Source: Lithodes maja (lineage: Eukaryota > Arthropoda > Malacostraca > Decapoda > Lithodidae). Taken from it: a DNA stretch of 64,000 nucleotides. Under the pieces are notes generated by a model that saw nothing but the letters and a program-made list of their open reading frames with translations, was not told the origin of the DNA and ran no database searches. This document shows, piece after piece, positions 11,121-20,772 of the stretch. A program made the position numbers and the translations under genes. Numbering within the stretch: the stretch's first letter is position 1; every line of letters begins with the position of its first letter. The stretch spans positions 62,001 through 126,000 of the forward strand of contig JBAKBP010003224.1 in assembly GCA_037953745.1 (NCBI GenBank). Direction: 5' to 3'.

Positions 11121-11343
11121 TATAATAAAGATAAATGAAGATATAACACCAGTACTCTTCAATCCTTTATTGGCTAGGGTTGAGTACAGGAGCGCCGAGA
11201 CGCTGGTTGGTTATGTAAGAGTCTGGTGTGAACTGAAGGACTTGCTGCCTCCACAGGCCTGGGTGCCAGAGGCGCCCGCAAGTCTAAAGTGTCTGTGGTG
11301 CCATATGGTGTTGGACAATAGTGGTGTATACATTATTATTATA
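11121..11343 (-). repeat. Gypsy-C 3' LTR
   Basis: 223 bp, matching the 5' LTR with one difference. AATAAA lies at 11,171-11,166 on the minus strand. The first bases of this LTR supply the stop codon of the Gag-Pol ORF. Confidence 0.93.
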
Positions 11344-14300
11344 TCTCCCCCCCCCCCCCCCTATTGGCGTCCGACGAGGCGATGGTGGAGTCGGGCGGTG
11401 TAGGTTGAGTGGAGGGCGGTAGACGAAGCTGTCGTAGGAAGCGGCGGTTGCGGAGCGTGGCTCGCCCCGACCCATCCACCCGGATGGTATACTGGCGGTG
11501 TGGATGCACCTCCACTACAGTGCCAGTCTTGTTCCACCGTGTCGGGTTGTTGCCCCCCTGGTTCTGGACGGAGACCCGGTCACCGACGTGGAGTGGTGAT
11601 AAAGGCCGGGCTGAAGCATTATAGTATGTGGCTAGGGCAGCGTTACGGTGAAAAAGGGCTGCCTCACGAGCTTCGGCCGAGAGAAGCCAGTGGGGGTGGA
11701 GGTGGAGAAGTGCAGCATTGCAGGGGACGTGGTCCCGTAGGGTCCTGCCGAAGAGAAGTTGAGCTGGTGACTTGTCAATGGTCGAGAGGGGTGTGTTCCT
11801 GTATTGGAGGAGGGCGCGGGCTGCGGCGTTGTTGTCGAGAGAGCCAGTGGGGGATGTACAGTCCGCGATGATGCGGCGGGCTGCTTTAACAGCCAGCTCG
11901 GCGCGGCCATTAGACTGAGGGTAGAACGCAGAGCTGACCCGCTGTGACACACCCCAATGTGCCAGGAATTCTTGGAAGTCCCCGGCTGTGAACTGGGGCC
12001 CACCATCGCTCGCCAGTACCCGGGGTGCTCCGTAGTGGGTGAAGAGGGTACGGCACGCCGAGATGAGGTGGTGAGCATCACATTTACCTGGTAGCAGGTA
12101 GAAGATGTGGACATTGCTGGAGAAGCGATCGACGTAGACCAGGTAGTGTTTGCCCTGGTGCTGAAAAAAATCGGCGGCTACCTGGTCGTATGGCCATTGG
12201 GGTGGGTCAGATGACATGAGTGGCTCTTTCGGCTGGGACGGGGCGTGGGCGCGGCAGTAGTGGCAGGTATCCAGGCAGTTGCGTAGGGCCTTGTCAATAC
12301 CTGGCCAGTAAACACTCGCACGTGCACGGGCCTTCATGCCAGTCATACCCTGATGAGCTGAGTGAAGGGCCTCGAGAACTCTGGACCGAAGATGATGGGG
12401 GATGACTGGTCGTTGATCCATGAGGGCTACCCCGTCGACGGAAGTGAGGCGGTCTCTAACACCCCAGAACTGTCGTAGTGGTGGGGCGGTCGCCTCTCTG
12501 GAGTCCGGGAAGCCCTCGGGGATGGTCTGAAGAAGGGAGGTATACTCGCTGTCTTGTTGGCCGGCAGATTTAAGGTCAGACCATGATACAACTGGGTCAG
12601 GTATGGCGGCGAGCATGGTGAGGGAGGCCAAGGCAACTGAGTGGATATCGAGCTCGCTGGCGGCCGCACTATGCACATCATGGGCGTCCGCGGAGGGCCT
12701 GGTCGGGTAGCGGGAAACAGCGTCAGGGCCGCGGTGCCATTTGCCAGGCGTATGTTGAATGATGAACTGGTATCGTAGGGTACGTTCCTTAATCTTGAAC
12801 AGGCGAGGGTTTGGTATGTTGTCAAGGGACCGGTCGTTAAGGATGTGCAGTAGAGGTCTGTGGTCCACGACGACGACGAGGTCAGGGCAGCCCAGGACAA
12901 ACATTCTGCATCTGTCAAGGGCGTCAGCCACTGCTAAAGCCTCGCCTTCGACGGGTGCGTAGTGGGACTCCGCAGGTGTGGTAAAACGGGAGCCGGCGAA
13001 GATAAGTTTCCAACCGACCTTGCAACAGGTGGGGGCAGATGCGGTGGGGCAGGAACAATGTTGTTGGAGTAGGAGGAAGCCAAGGCCGGTTTTGCTCCAG
13101 TCTGTGGCGAGGCACGTGGGTCTGCCGATCTCGAAGGAGCAGACCCCTTCCTCCACCAGGTGTGTGATGTGGTCCTTAGATGTGGCAAAGGTACGGTCGA
13201 GTGCCTCATCCCAGTGGAAGGGGGTTTTGGACTGCACAAGTTCCCGGAAGGGCGCCATTTCCGGTTTGATGCTGAAGGCCCAGGCGACCTGTTCAACGAG
13301 ACCAAACCACGACCGGGCTCCCGTGATGTCTGTGGGCGTGGGAAAGTCACGGATGGCCTTAATCATGGACGTGCATGGCTTAATTCCAGTGTCTGTGATG
13401 GTGAGTCCGGCGAAGTCAACTGAAGGGGCGGCGAAGGTAAACTTGTCAGGGTTGAAAGTGACACCGTTGGTTGCACAGAGGGCCAGGTAATCAAAAGTGT
13501 GCCAAAATGCCTCCTCGACTGAAGAGTCCCACAAAAGGGAGTCGTCGACACACTTCACCTTACGAGGGACAGCCTGTATGATTGCGTCGAAGCGTCGGGT
13601 ATAGGCGTCGCCAGCTGCCAAGTAACCTTGAGGGGCCCTGATATACCTGTAACGCCCAAATTCTGTGATAAAAGTCGTAGCCTCCCTGCTGGATTCGTCG
13701 AGTAGAACAGCATGGTATCCATTCCAGGCGTCGAGGACCGTCTTACGAGTGCCTGCAGGGATGGATTGGGCCAAGTTGAATGGGCTCGGGGTGTGATGTG
13801 TCTCCCGAAGGCAGGCGTGGTTGAGTGCCTGCAGGTCAACTGTACGGCGGGGTTGTCCAGTTTTCTTGGCGACCACCACCATCCTAGAACACCAGGTAGT
13901 AGGGGTACCGATGGGGACAGGCTCAATAATGCCCAGTGCGACGTCCCTGTCGAGATCTGCTTTGACCTGGGCCTTCCAATGATGTGGTATAGGGGCAGGG
14001 GTGTGCACGGCACGTGGAGATGCGCCAGGCTTGATATGGATGTGCATGGGAGGGCCAGACATCGTGGGGAGTGGGCCGCTGGTGGTGTTAAATGCTGAAG
14101 ATGCAAACTGTGACAAGAACCAGTCACGAAGGTCAGACAGGTGCAGGTCGTTAGGTGGGAAGGGGAGGGAAGTGGGCCGGTGTGGTGGAGGGGTCCTGGT
14201 CAAGGTGGGTGGTGGTTGGGCTGTGTGGGCGGCCATGCAGGGGGTAGGTGTGGGGAAGTCGGGAGGGATGATATGTAGTGCCCTACAAGCTGAAATGCTA

Positions 14301-16495
14301 ATAAATAACGGTGACTGTGCCTGAATAATAAAAATATCATCAGAAGTAGTGTAGGGGGTGCCGGCAACGTCGGTGGCGGTAATGGTAGTCGGCATATAAC
14401 CCAGGACCTGGAGAGTGTGACCCCCCACGGCCGTGATCCGTTGGTGTGTAGGCTGTAGGTGGTGGCGGTGGAGGCCCAGTGCCCGTAGTAATTGCAAACC
14501 AGCCACAGATACTTGGGCGCCCGTGTCAGGGTGGGCCGTGACACTGGTGGGGTGAGAGTGGGGCGACATGGCAGTAGAAATGGTAATGGGCAAGGAGGGG
14601 AGCCGGGCGGGTGGTGGTTTGTTAACAGCCTGTTTGATAGTACCAATGATAACAGCCGCGGATGAAGGTGAGGGCGTGGAGTGACAAACTGTGGAGTAAT
14701 GGTTGAGTTTGTTGCATGACGGGCAGGTCTTGCCCCAAGCAGGGCATTTGGATGGGCGTTCGGCTCGAGAGTGTGTGGATAGGCCGCACCCACTGCACTG
14801 GGAAGAGGTGGATTTACAAACCTTGGCAAAGTGGTTAGGTTTATTACACGCCGTGCAGGTCTTGCCCCATGCAGGACACTTCGAAGATCGTTGGGCTTGT
14901 GAATGTGAAGATAGGCCACACCCGGAGCAACGTGTGGGAGATGAAGTGGGGCCGACGTGGGGAGGTGGTGGGGCGTGCGACGGGGGCTGAGTAGGTTGGG
15001 CGGGGGGCTGGATAGGGGCGGGGCGTGGGTAAGTACTCTTGAGACGCTGGTATGGTGATTTCACAGCATGTACCCCCGGTTGCATTGCCGTCTGATCGAG
15101 TGCCGCAGATTCGAACCCCACACAGTAGTTGATAACATCTTGTAAGGTAGGTAGGGTGCGGTCCTTAGTTAAAACATCTTGCTGAAGGGACGAATCACTA
15201 ATCCCGATAGTCACTTGGTCCCGTATGTGTTCGTCAGAGACATCAGTGTGGCAACAGGGGCAGGTAAAGCCACAGTCCAAAGTGGCCTCCGTAATACGCG
15301 TAACGTAGTCCCGGATCTGTTCAGTAGGTTGTTGGAGAAGAGACCGGAAGTGGTGGCGAGCGGCTGCGCGGTTCCGTTGTCGGTGGACGAGTTGTGTGAT
15401 GAGAGTTGCTAGGTCGATTTCTGGCAATGAGGAGAACGCCTGATTGTGAGCAAATATGGCGCTCTGAAGGGCAGGGTCGCACGTCTGGTAGAGCTCGATG
15501 GTAGCCTCATGAGGTGGTAGAAGGACGAGCCGCTTGTAGACCTCCCAATCAGCCCAGAATTTGCGTAGGGCGTGTCCCGGCATGTGTAAAGCGGCCTGGG
15601 GCCGCGTAGGGGCAGCCCGGCGGGGCGGGGCGGGGCGTGGCTGGGCAGGGTAGGAAGGGACTTGAGGTGTTGGTGGGACTTGAGGTGGTGGTGGTATGAT
15701 GACGTCATGCGCAGAAGGGGCTGCGCCGTGAGGGTTGGTGCCAGCCGTACGATAGCCAGGGGGGGCATAATGGCCGCCGTAATACCGACCGTCGCTACCG
15801 ACACCAGTGTGGGCCTGGCCGTCAGTTGGGGAGGGTGTGGGATGTTCGCTCTTGAGAGGGTGGGTAAAGGGATTGGTCATGTTCATATGTAATAAAGACA
15901 TGTGGGGAGTAACTGGCATATGGTGGGGCACTGAGACATGGGTAGCTGGCATATGGTGGGGCACTGAGACATGGGGAGATGGCATATGGTGGGGCACTGA
16001 GACATGGGTAACTGGCATATGGTGGGGCACTGAGACATGGGGAGATGTATGAGGTGTGGGTGTCTGTGTAGAGGGATGAATAAGTGTATCACTGGTGGGG
16101 TGTGAGGCAAAGGATGGGTCAGCCTGGTGGGTAACATTACTGGCCTGGGGCTGATGTTGTAGAGGCTGGTGGGGCTGGGGATCCTGGCGGGGCGGTGGTG
16201 GAGCTGTCGCGGGGCGATGTTGTAGATCCTGGCGGGGCGGTGGTGGAGCTGTCGCGGGGCGATGTTGTAGTTGTAGATGCTGCTGGTCCTGGTGATGCTG
16301 TAGAAAGGTGGCAATACTCGATTGGAGGGCATCGATCCTTTCATTCAAGTAGATGATGGATGGGTATGGAGACAGGGCATCGGGCAATGAAGGCTCGACC
16401 GGTTGGGAGGTAGATGTAGCCAGGTAGGGACCGCATGGCGGCAAGCCGGCTTCCACAGCAGCTGCAGCCTCAGCTAGGTAGTGCAGGTTCTCCAT
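11339..16495 (-). CDS. Gypsy-C Gag-Pol polyprotein (1,718 aa)
   Basis: A single ORF from ATG at 16,495, about 15 bp inside the primer-binding site. Order (residues approximate): Gln/Pro/His-rich N-terminus with two copies of a PATAPPPPRQD unit (78-105) and four copies of VSVPHHMP (153-194); capsid (about 310-470); two tandem Cys/His modules (523-560 and 567-604), each CSGCGL...H...CPAWGKTC..CNK.NH....C; aspartic protease DTGA (657-660); reverse transcriptase with LDAWNGYHAV, APQGYLAAGDA and CVDD (982-985); RNase H with ATDWSK (1130) and VVDHRPL (1210); integrase with an H...H...CLDTCHYC zinc region (1377-1414) and catalytic D1442, D1497 and E1533. Gag and Pol are in one frame, so no frameshift is needed. 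The stop codon lies inside the 3' LTR. Confidence 0.95.
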   Translation of the reverse strand: MENLHYLAEAAAAVEAGLPPCGPYLATSTSQPVEPSLPDALSPYPSIIYLNERIDALQSSIATFLQHHQDQQHLQLQHRPATAPPPPRQDLQHRPATAPPPPRQDPQPHQPLQHQPQASNVTHQADPSFASHPTSDTLIHPSTQTPTPHTSPHVSVPHHMPVTHVSVPHHMPSPHVSVPHHMPATHVSVPHHMPVTPHMSLLHMNMTNPFTHPLKSEHPTPSPTDGQAHTGVGSDGRYYGGHYAPPGYRTAGTNPHGAAPSAHDVIIPPPPQVPPTPQVPSYPAQPRPAPPRRAAPTRPQAALHMPGHALRKFWADWEVYKRLVLLPPHEATIELYQTCDPALQSAIFAHNQAFSSLPEIDLATLITQLVHRQRNRAAARHHFRSLLQQPTEQIRDYVTRITEATLDCGFTCPCCHTDVSDEHIRDQVTIGISDSSLQQDVLTKDRTLPTLQDVINYCVGFESAALDQTAMQPGVHAVKSPYQRLKSTYPRPAPIQPPAQPTQPPSHAPPPPHVGPTSSPTRCSGCGLSSHSQAQRSSKCPAWGKTCTACNKPNHFAKVCKSTSSQCSGCGLSTHSRAERPSKCPAWGKTCPSCNKLNHYSTVCHSTPSPSSAAVIIGTIKQAVNKPPPARLPSLPITISTAMSPHSHPTSVTAHPDTGAQVSVAGLQLLRALGLHRHHLQPTHQRITAVGGHTLQVLGYMPTTITATDVAGTPYTTSDDIFIIQAQSPLFISISACRALHIIPPDFPTPTPCMAAHTAQPPPTLTRTPPPHRPTSLPFPPNDLHLSDLRDWFLSQFASSAFNTTSGPLPTMSGPPMHIHIKPGASPRAVHTPAPIPHHWKAQVKADLDRDVALGIIEPVPIGTPTTWCSRMVVVAKKTGQPRRTVDLQALNHACLRETHHTPSPFNLAQSIPAGTRKTVLDAWNGYHAVLLDESSREATTFITEFGRYRYIRAPQGYLAAGDAYTRRFDAIIQAVPRKVKCVDDSLLWDSSVEEAFWHTFDYLALCATNGVTFNPDKFTFAAPSVDFAGLTITDTGIKPCTSMIKAIRDFPTPTDITGARSWFGLVEQVAWAFSIKPEMAPFRELVQSKTPFHWDEALDRTFATSKDHITHLVEEGVCSFEIGRPTCLATDWSKTGLGFLLLQQHCSCPTASAPTCCKVGWKLIFAGSRFTTPAESHYAPVEGEALAVADALDRCRMFVLGCPDLVVVVDHRPLLHILNDRSLDNIPNPRLFKIKERTLRYQFIIQHTPGKWHRGPDAVSRYPTRPSADAHDVHSAAASELDIHSVALASLTMLAAIPDPVVSWSDLKSAGQQDSEYTSLLQTIPEGFPDSREATAPPLRQFWGVRDRLTSVDGVALMDQRPVIPHHLRSRVLEALHSAHQGMTGMKARARASVYWPGIDKALRNCLDTCHYCRAHAPSQPKEPLMSSDPPQWPYDQVAADFFQHQGKHYLVYVDRFSSNVHIFYLLPGKCDAHHLISACRTLFTHYGAPRVLASDGGPQFTAGDFQEFLAHWGVSQRVSSAFYPQSNGRAELAVKAARRIIADCTSPTGSLDNNAAARALLQYRNTPLSTIDKSPAQLLFGRTLRDHVPCNAALLHLHPHWLLSAEAREAALFHRNAALATYYNASARPLSPLHVGDRVSVQNQGGNNPTRWNKTGTVVEVHPHRQYTIRVDGSGRATLRNRRFLRQLRLPPSTQPTPPDSTIASSDANRGGGGEI
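11344..11361 (-). other. Gypsy-C polypurine tract, G15AGA
   Basis: Fifteen G residues and AGA on the element strand abut the 3' LTR, which is where plus-strand DNA synthesis is primed. It is also translated as four glycines and a glutamate at the end of the polyprotein. Confidence 0.8.
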
Positions 16496-16508
16496 GTAGG
16501 TTCAGATA

Positions 16509-16526
16509 CTGATATACACTGCGCCA
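16509..16526 (-). other. Gypsy-C primer-binding site
   Basis: TGGCGCAGTGTATATCAG starts immediately after the LTR with no spacer. TGGCGC-type sites are common in Ty3/gypsy elements. The tRNA was not identified. Confidence 0.7.
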
Positions 16527-16749
16527 TATAATAAAGATGAATGAAGATATAACACCAGTACTCTTCAATCCTTTATTGGCTAGGGTTGAGTACAGGAGCG
16601 CCGAGACGCTGGTTGGTTATGTAAGAGTCTGGTGTGAACTGAAGGACTTGCTGCCTCCACAGGCCTGGGTGCCAGAGGCGCCCGCAAGTCTAAAGTGTCT
16701 GTGGTGCCATATGGTGTTGGACAATAGTGGTGTATACATTATTATTATA
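16527..16749 (-). repeat. Gypsy-C 5' LTR
   Basis: On the element strand it begins TATAATAATAATG and ends CTTTATTATA, an inverted TATAATAA/TTATTATA instead of the common TG...CA. The polyadenylation signal AATAAA lies at 16,577-16,572 on the minus strand. It is identical to the 3' LTR except at 16,539. Confidence 0.93.
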
Positions 16750-19700
16750 CTAAGTATGTATTTAATTAGGTAACCACCATACAGACTATAATACTTTCAT
16801 TGTGTAGGTTCGAGGCGATCTAAGACACCTTAACTTCCATTTCACACCAAATCAGATCGTGATTACATCAGCCCTGTATTTAGTTATATAACAATCATAG
16901 CCCCCAATTCTAACAATTCTATGTCTCTAACCTCCCGTGGTTTTATCCACTAACTATATATTCCCAACCTTTAACCACGACTCTATACACCCGATAACCC
17001 TATGCCAGTTATGGTATTGATTTAGGCCTGTTAATTCGGATAATTCACTATGACCAATCTGCAGACAATTATCAGGAGAGATGCAGGAAAGTTACCTCGT
17101 ATCTCCCTTTCCATGACGAGTATAGATATATGTACCCCCGTGCTCAGTCGCCCCCCTTGCCTTGTTCTTCTAGTAACTAAGGTATATATAATATTAACCG
17201 GAGTATGCCACCAGTATTGATACGACATAGCGGCACTGTCCTTGTGTCGTATTGTGCCACGTGCATACCAACCCGGTTTCATCATCTTATTAGGACGACG
17301 GCTATAATGTCGTCATTCATGCATGTATTCAATCCTTAAGTTAATTATCTTTTATCCGCCATTGTGTTCATCTCTTCCATTTACTTTTCCACAATTGTTA
17401 TACGTCTTCCAATCACCTCCTTCGTATCCACAATCCACACTACTCTATTTTTGCTTCGTGACCCTATGCTCAGTGGTCCCCTGTTTTGGGTCATCCTGTC
17501 CACTTATCCTTCACGCCCGCTGCACACACCACTCTACCTGTTCGATCGTAGGGGAATGCCACCCCTATGTCCAGCGCATTAAGGGTCACTATCCTAGGTC
17601 ACGAGCGGCGCGGCGCCTAGCCTCAAACCGACCCCTTTACAATTCACAAGCCTTTCCCCCACCTCGCGTATACACTACCCCTCGTGTCCTACACCTCTAC
17701 CTACATGATGATGAACATAAATACACCTTAAGTTAATACACCCATGCCCTGTCCCTAGGTTAGGATATTAATATCAACATACCCTAAAATACCTTGTCTT
17801 GCCAGACTAAGTTTCTGAAGACCAATCGCCCCATAAATCTATGTATGTTCCTCCCAGGTTAACACACCCATGCCCTGTCCCTAGGTTGAGCCAATGCCAA
17901 CCAGTTCAGACAGCCATAAATCTATGTATGTTCTTCCATCCGAGAAGTAACATGTTCACCCCTTAAAATACCTTGTCTTGCCAGACTAAGTTTCTGAAGA
18001 CCAACCGTCCCCATAAATCTATGTATGTTCTTCCATCCGAGAAGTAGTATGTTAAAACCCCATGTCCTAATTGATAAGAAATTAAGATACCCATGGGTAC
18101 ACCAGTGTATATAGAACCAATGTTCCTGTAAGACCTAGACAGCAATGACTGAAGATGTTAGCCACCATGCTGTAACTTTAATTCTTACCCCAACCAGAGA
18201 TTGTATAGATAACCTTTTGTTACCATTGCCTATCATAGTACCATGAAACAATAACGAAGTACCCCTACGAACTGCCGCTTTTCTTTGGTCTATATTTCAT
18301 AGAAAATGCAGTTCCCAGGGACAACTAGATCAGCCAGAAATTGTGTCAAATAATAGTGTCCATAACCCCTCGTATTGACGAGTAATAATACACCATGTTT
18401 TTCCCTACTTTTATCCACAGTCAAGCACACACCTACAGTTAACCTCCGCTTTCACACAGCCCCACAGTCCACATGATTCTATCTTTTCCAGACTCATATA
18501 CCACCACATATTGCTCATCCCCCGGTAGCATTTGGCTAACATGCTTTCCCTGTCATTAACCCCCAGGCTACGATACCAACTGTAGGCTAATGCCACCCCT
18601 ACGCCCAGAGACCTTAGGGTCAAACTTCCACGTAACCCTCCTTAATCCTCTCCCTCTCATTAACCCCCCACGCTCCTCCACTCCTTTCCGACCTAGCCTC
18701 TCCACCATACCTCCTGAATATCCTTGATTTTTCCGTTGCTAACATTCTCCAACCTTTTATATATATACTCCTATCCAGCCTACCTTCCCTTAGTAGGACG
18801 GAACATTAGAACTTTACTAACCCTTTGCATGCCATCTATTCCCTCACAACCCATTCACAACCCTGTACCAAATGACCGTCAGTGTGAGGCTAGCCGCCTC
18901 GCCAGTGACTAACTTCTATTGTCATACTTCCAGATAAATGTGGCAGAGTTAGCAACCCAGTCTCCCCCACATCCAACAAACCATGCAATTAACAACCCAA
19001 CCAATTAAACCAGCTGGGCAAGGCACCTTCGGTTTTAGTATTACGAACACCCACATCTGTCTCATAAACAGAGGGTTATTACAAACACTGTAATATAGCA
19101 AGCCCCCAGCCACAGCCACCCGGACGACCATCACAAAGAGAGGACACGCACAGCTACCCCTTTTTACCCACCCGAGGAGGGAGACCCCCACCCCTGCGGA
19201 GGTATACCTGACCCCTGTTCTGACTTCTGGGTCATTGCCAGGTAGCACAGGAATTCTTCCTATCAATGAACTAACCATGCATGACTAACCCCTTTACTAA
19301 CCTCTATTAACCCACAATAACCCATTTACCTTTCTTGCATACTCTGATCACTAAATTAGCACCTCAGCTATACCATAGAATGAAGATTGAACAATCTAAG
19401 AGAGACGCTCCTATCAAAGCTGTCCCAATCCTCCTCGCAAAGTAGATCCAGTCGCTCTCCCCTAAATACTTCCAATATAGCCAAAATAGTACCTCTTACT
19501 AAGGCTCAGTTATATCACATTATGAAGGCTCCCTATAGCCATGTGCCACAACAGTAATCACCACCTTACCTAGTCCCCGTATCTATTGGGAGCTCAAATA
19601 ATTCCATAAGACTCGAGATCCCTATGGCCTACAGGGTCCAAAACCGAGCCTATAAACCCAGCTCCAGCCCCCAGTAAAATCAGTTGAAAGATAGACACCA

Positions 19701-20355
19701 ACCCAGGTTGGTCACCAGAGCTAACCTTGAGCTCTATCCTTGTTGGTTGCTGAGAAGTGAGTTCCAGAGCTGGCAGACTCCGTGGCAGATTTGGATAGAA
19801 GGACCTGTTGACGTACTTGAGAACTTCCTACATATGGACCATCTGGACGGCCGCGGAACCAGTCGTTAGCCCCCAACATCACGGACGCAAGATAACCAGG
19901 ACCAGACTAATCAAATACTACCCAAGATTCACTCTATCAGTACTACATTGTTACAGTGCTATTTAGAGATTCACTTATTAATATTTCTATGAAGTGGCTA
20001 TATCTTTGCCCCAGTATAATTCATATATAACCATTCCATTAGGAAGTGCTAAGCGTATCAGTGTTCATTAATTAACAGGCGATATTAACTCTCGTAATTA
20101 CCCATATACCCAGATATTATTACATAGAAGTGAAATCCTAGTGATATCTGAATGTTCGCCCACTGATTTGCGTTCTATGTATTTCTGATACAAGAATATA
20201 AAACTTAGATCAGTACCCCCTGAGGTTACTAGAATTCCCGTGCTCTAAAATACGCGTGTCTAATCTAGTCTGTGAACTACTACTTGTGCACCAGAGCTAC
20301 CAGTAATAAATCTAACAGTGAATATGAATCTATAAGTAACATTGATGGTCTCCAG

Positions 20356-20363
20356 TATATAAA
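20356..20363 (+). promoter_or_regulatory. TATA box of B LTR2
   Basis: TATATAAA, at the same position relative to the LTR end as in LTR1 and LTR3. Confidence 0.5.
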
Positions 20364-20503
20364 CTTGTAAATTAAAGCCAGTGATCAGATGATTAATACC
20401 TGAACGTTGGAAGTGGGAGACTAGGCTCCATCCAGATCCACTTATGCTAGTGTTGTTCAATTCTATTATATTGTCTTGCACGAGTATTCTGAAGTGGTAT
20501 ATC

Positions 20504-20509
20504 AATAAA
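20504..20509 (+). terminator. Polyadenylation signal of B LTR2
   Basis: AATAAA with a GT-rich downstream stretch, conserved in all three LTRs. Confidence 0.5.
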
Positions 20510-20720
20510 CGTGATCGTGTGTCTTGTTACCGTGTGTTTCTTTTGTGTTCTCTATTCCTCATACCTTGTATTGTGCATGCAGCCTTATATACCCAGTCAG
20601 TTAGAACCCACATTACCTAAGTTAATCCTGTAGAAAAACAGGGCATAACATTGGTGACAGCGGTGGTTCTTGATTCGGATAAAAGGTTGCATTACATTGC
20701 AAGTTTGGAACAGTAGAAGC

Positions 20721-20772
20721 ATGGAAACATCGCAAAAAAGGCAGCTCGCTATTACACTCACACACATTCCCA
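20721..20772 (+). pseudogene. Element B gag, copy 2, N-terminal stub
   Basis: ATG at 20,721 begins the same METSQKRQLAITL as copy 1. After about 17 codons the frame is interrupted by LINE-A; the remainder resumes at about 24,208. About ten bases of target present in copy 1 (near 7176-7190) are missing, and short TTCCACA repeats lie at the junction. Confidence 0.75.

Larger units (their letters stand above)
11121..16749 (-). mobile_element. Gypsy-C: apparently intact Ty3/gypsy LTR retrotransposon
   Basis: The element is complete: 223-bp LTRs at both ends, a primer-binding site, one uninterrupted Gag-Pol ORF and a polypurine tract, flanked by the 5-bp duplication CTAAG (11,116-11,120 and 16,750-16,754). 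LTR3 of element B has the unoccupied site with a single CTAAG at 31,510-31,514. The two LTRs differ at one position by eye (11,133 versus 16,539), so the insertion is recent. All catalytic motifs needed for transposition appear present, so the copy may be active. Length is 5,629 bp. Confidence 0.95.
10675..20650 (+). repeat. Element B LTR2, split by Gypsy-C
   Basis: It matches 31,069-35,677 after removing Gypsy-C (11,121-16,754) here and the SINE there, giving about 4,342 and 4,361 bp. The 3' end is fixed by CATAACA at 20,650. The proposed 5' end TGTTTTAAG (10,675) is a guess from the TGTT...AACA pairing and an adjacent GGATAAAA. It contains TATATAAA at 20,356 and AATAAA at 20,504. It serves at once as the 3' LTR of copy 1 and the 5' LTR of copy 2. 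Confidence 0.65.

Noticed and set aside
11632..15990. Many 60-240-codon frames on both strands inside Gypsy-C
   Set aside because: They are shadows of the GC-rich 1,718-codon Gag-Pol ORF.
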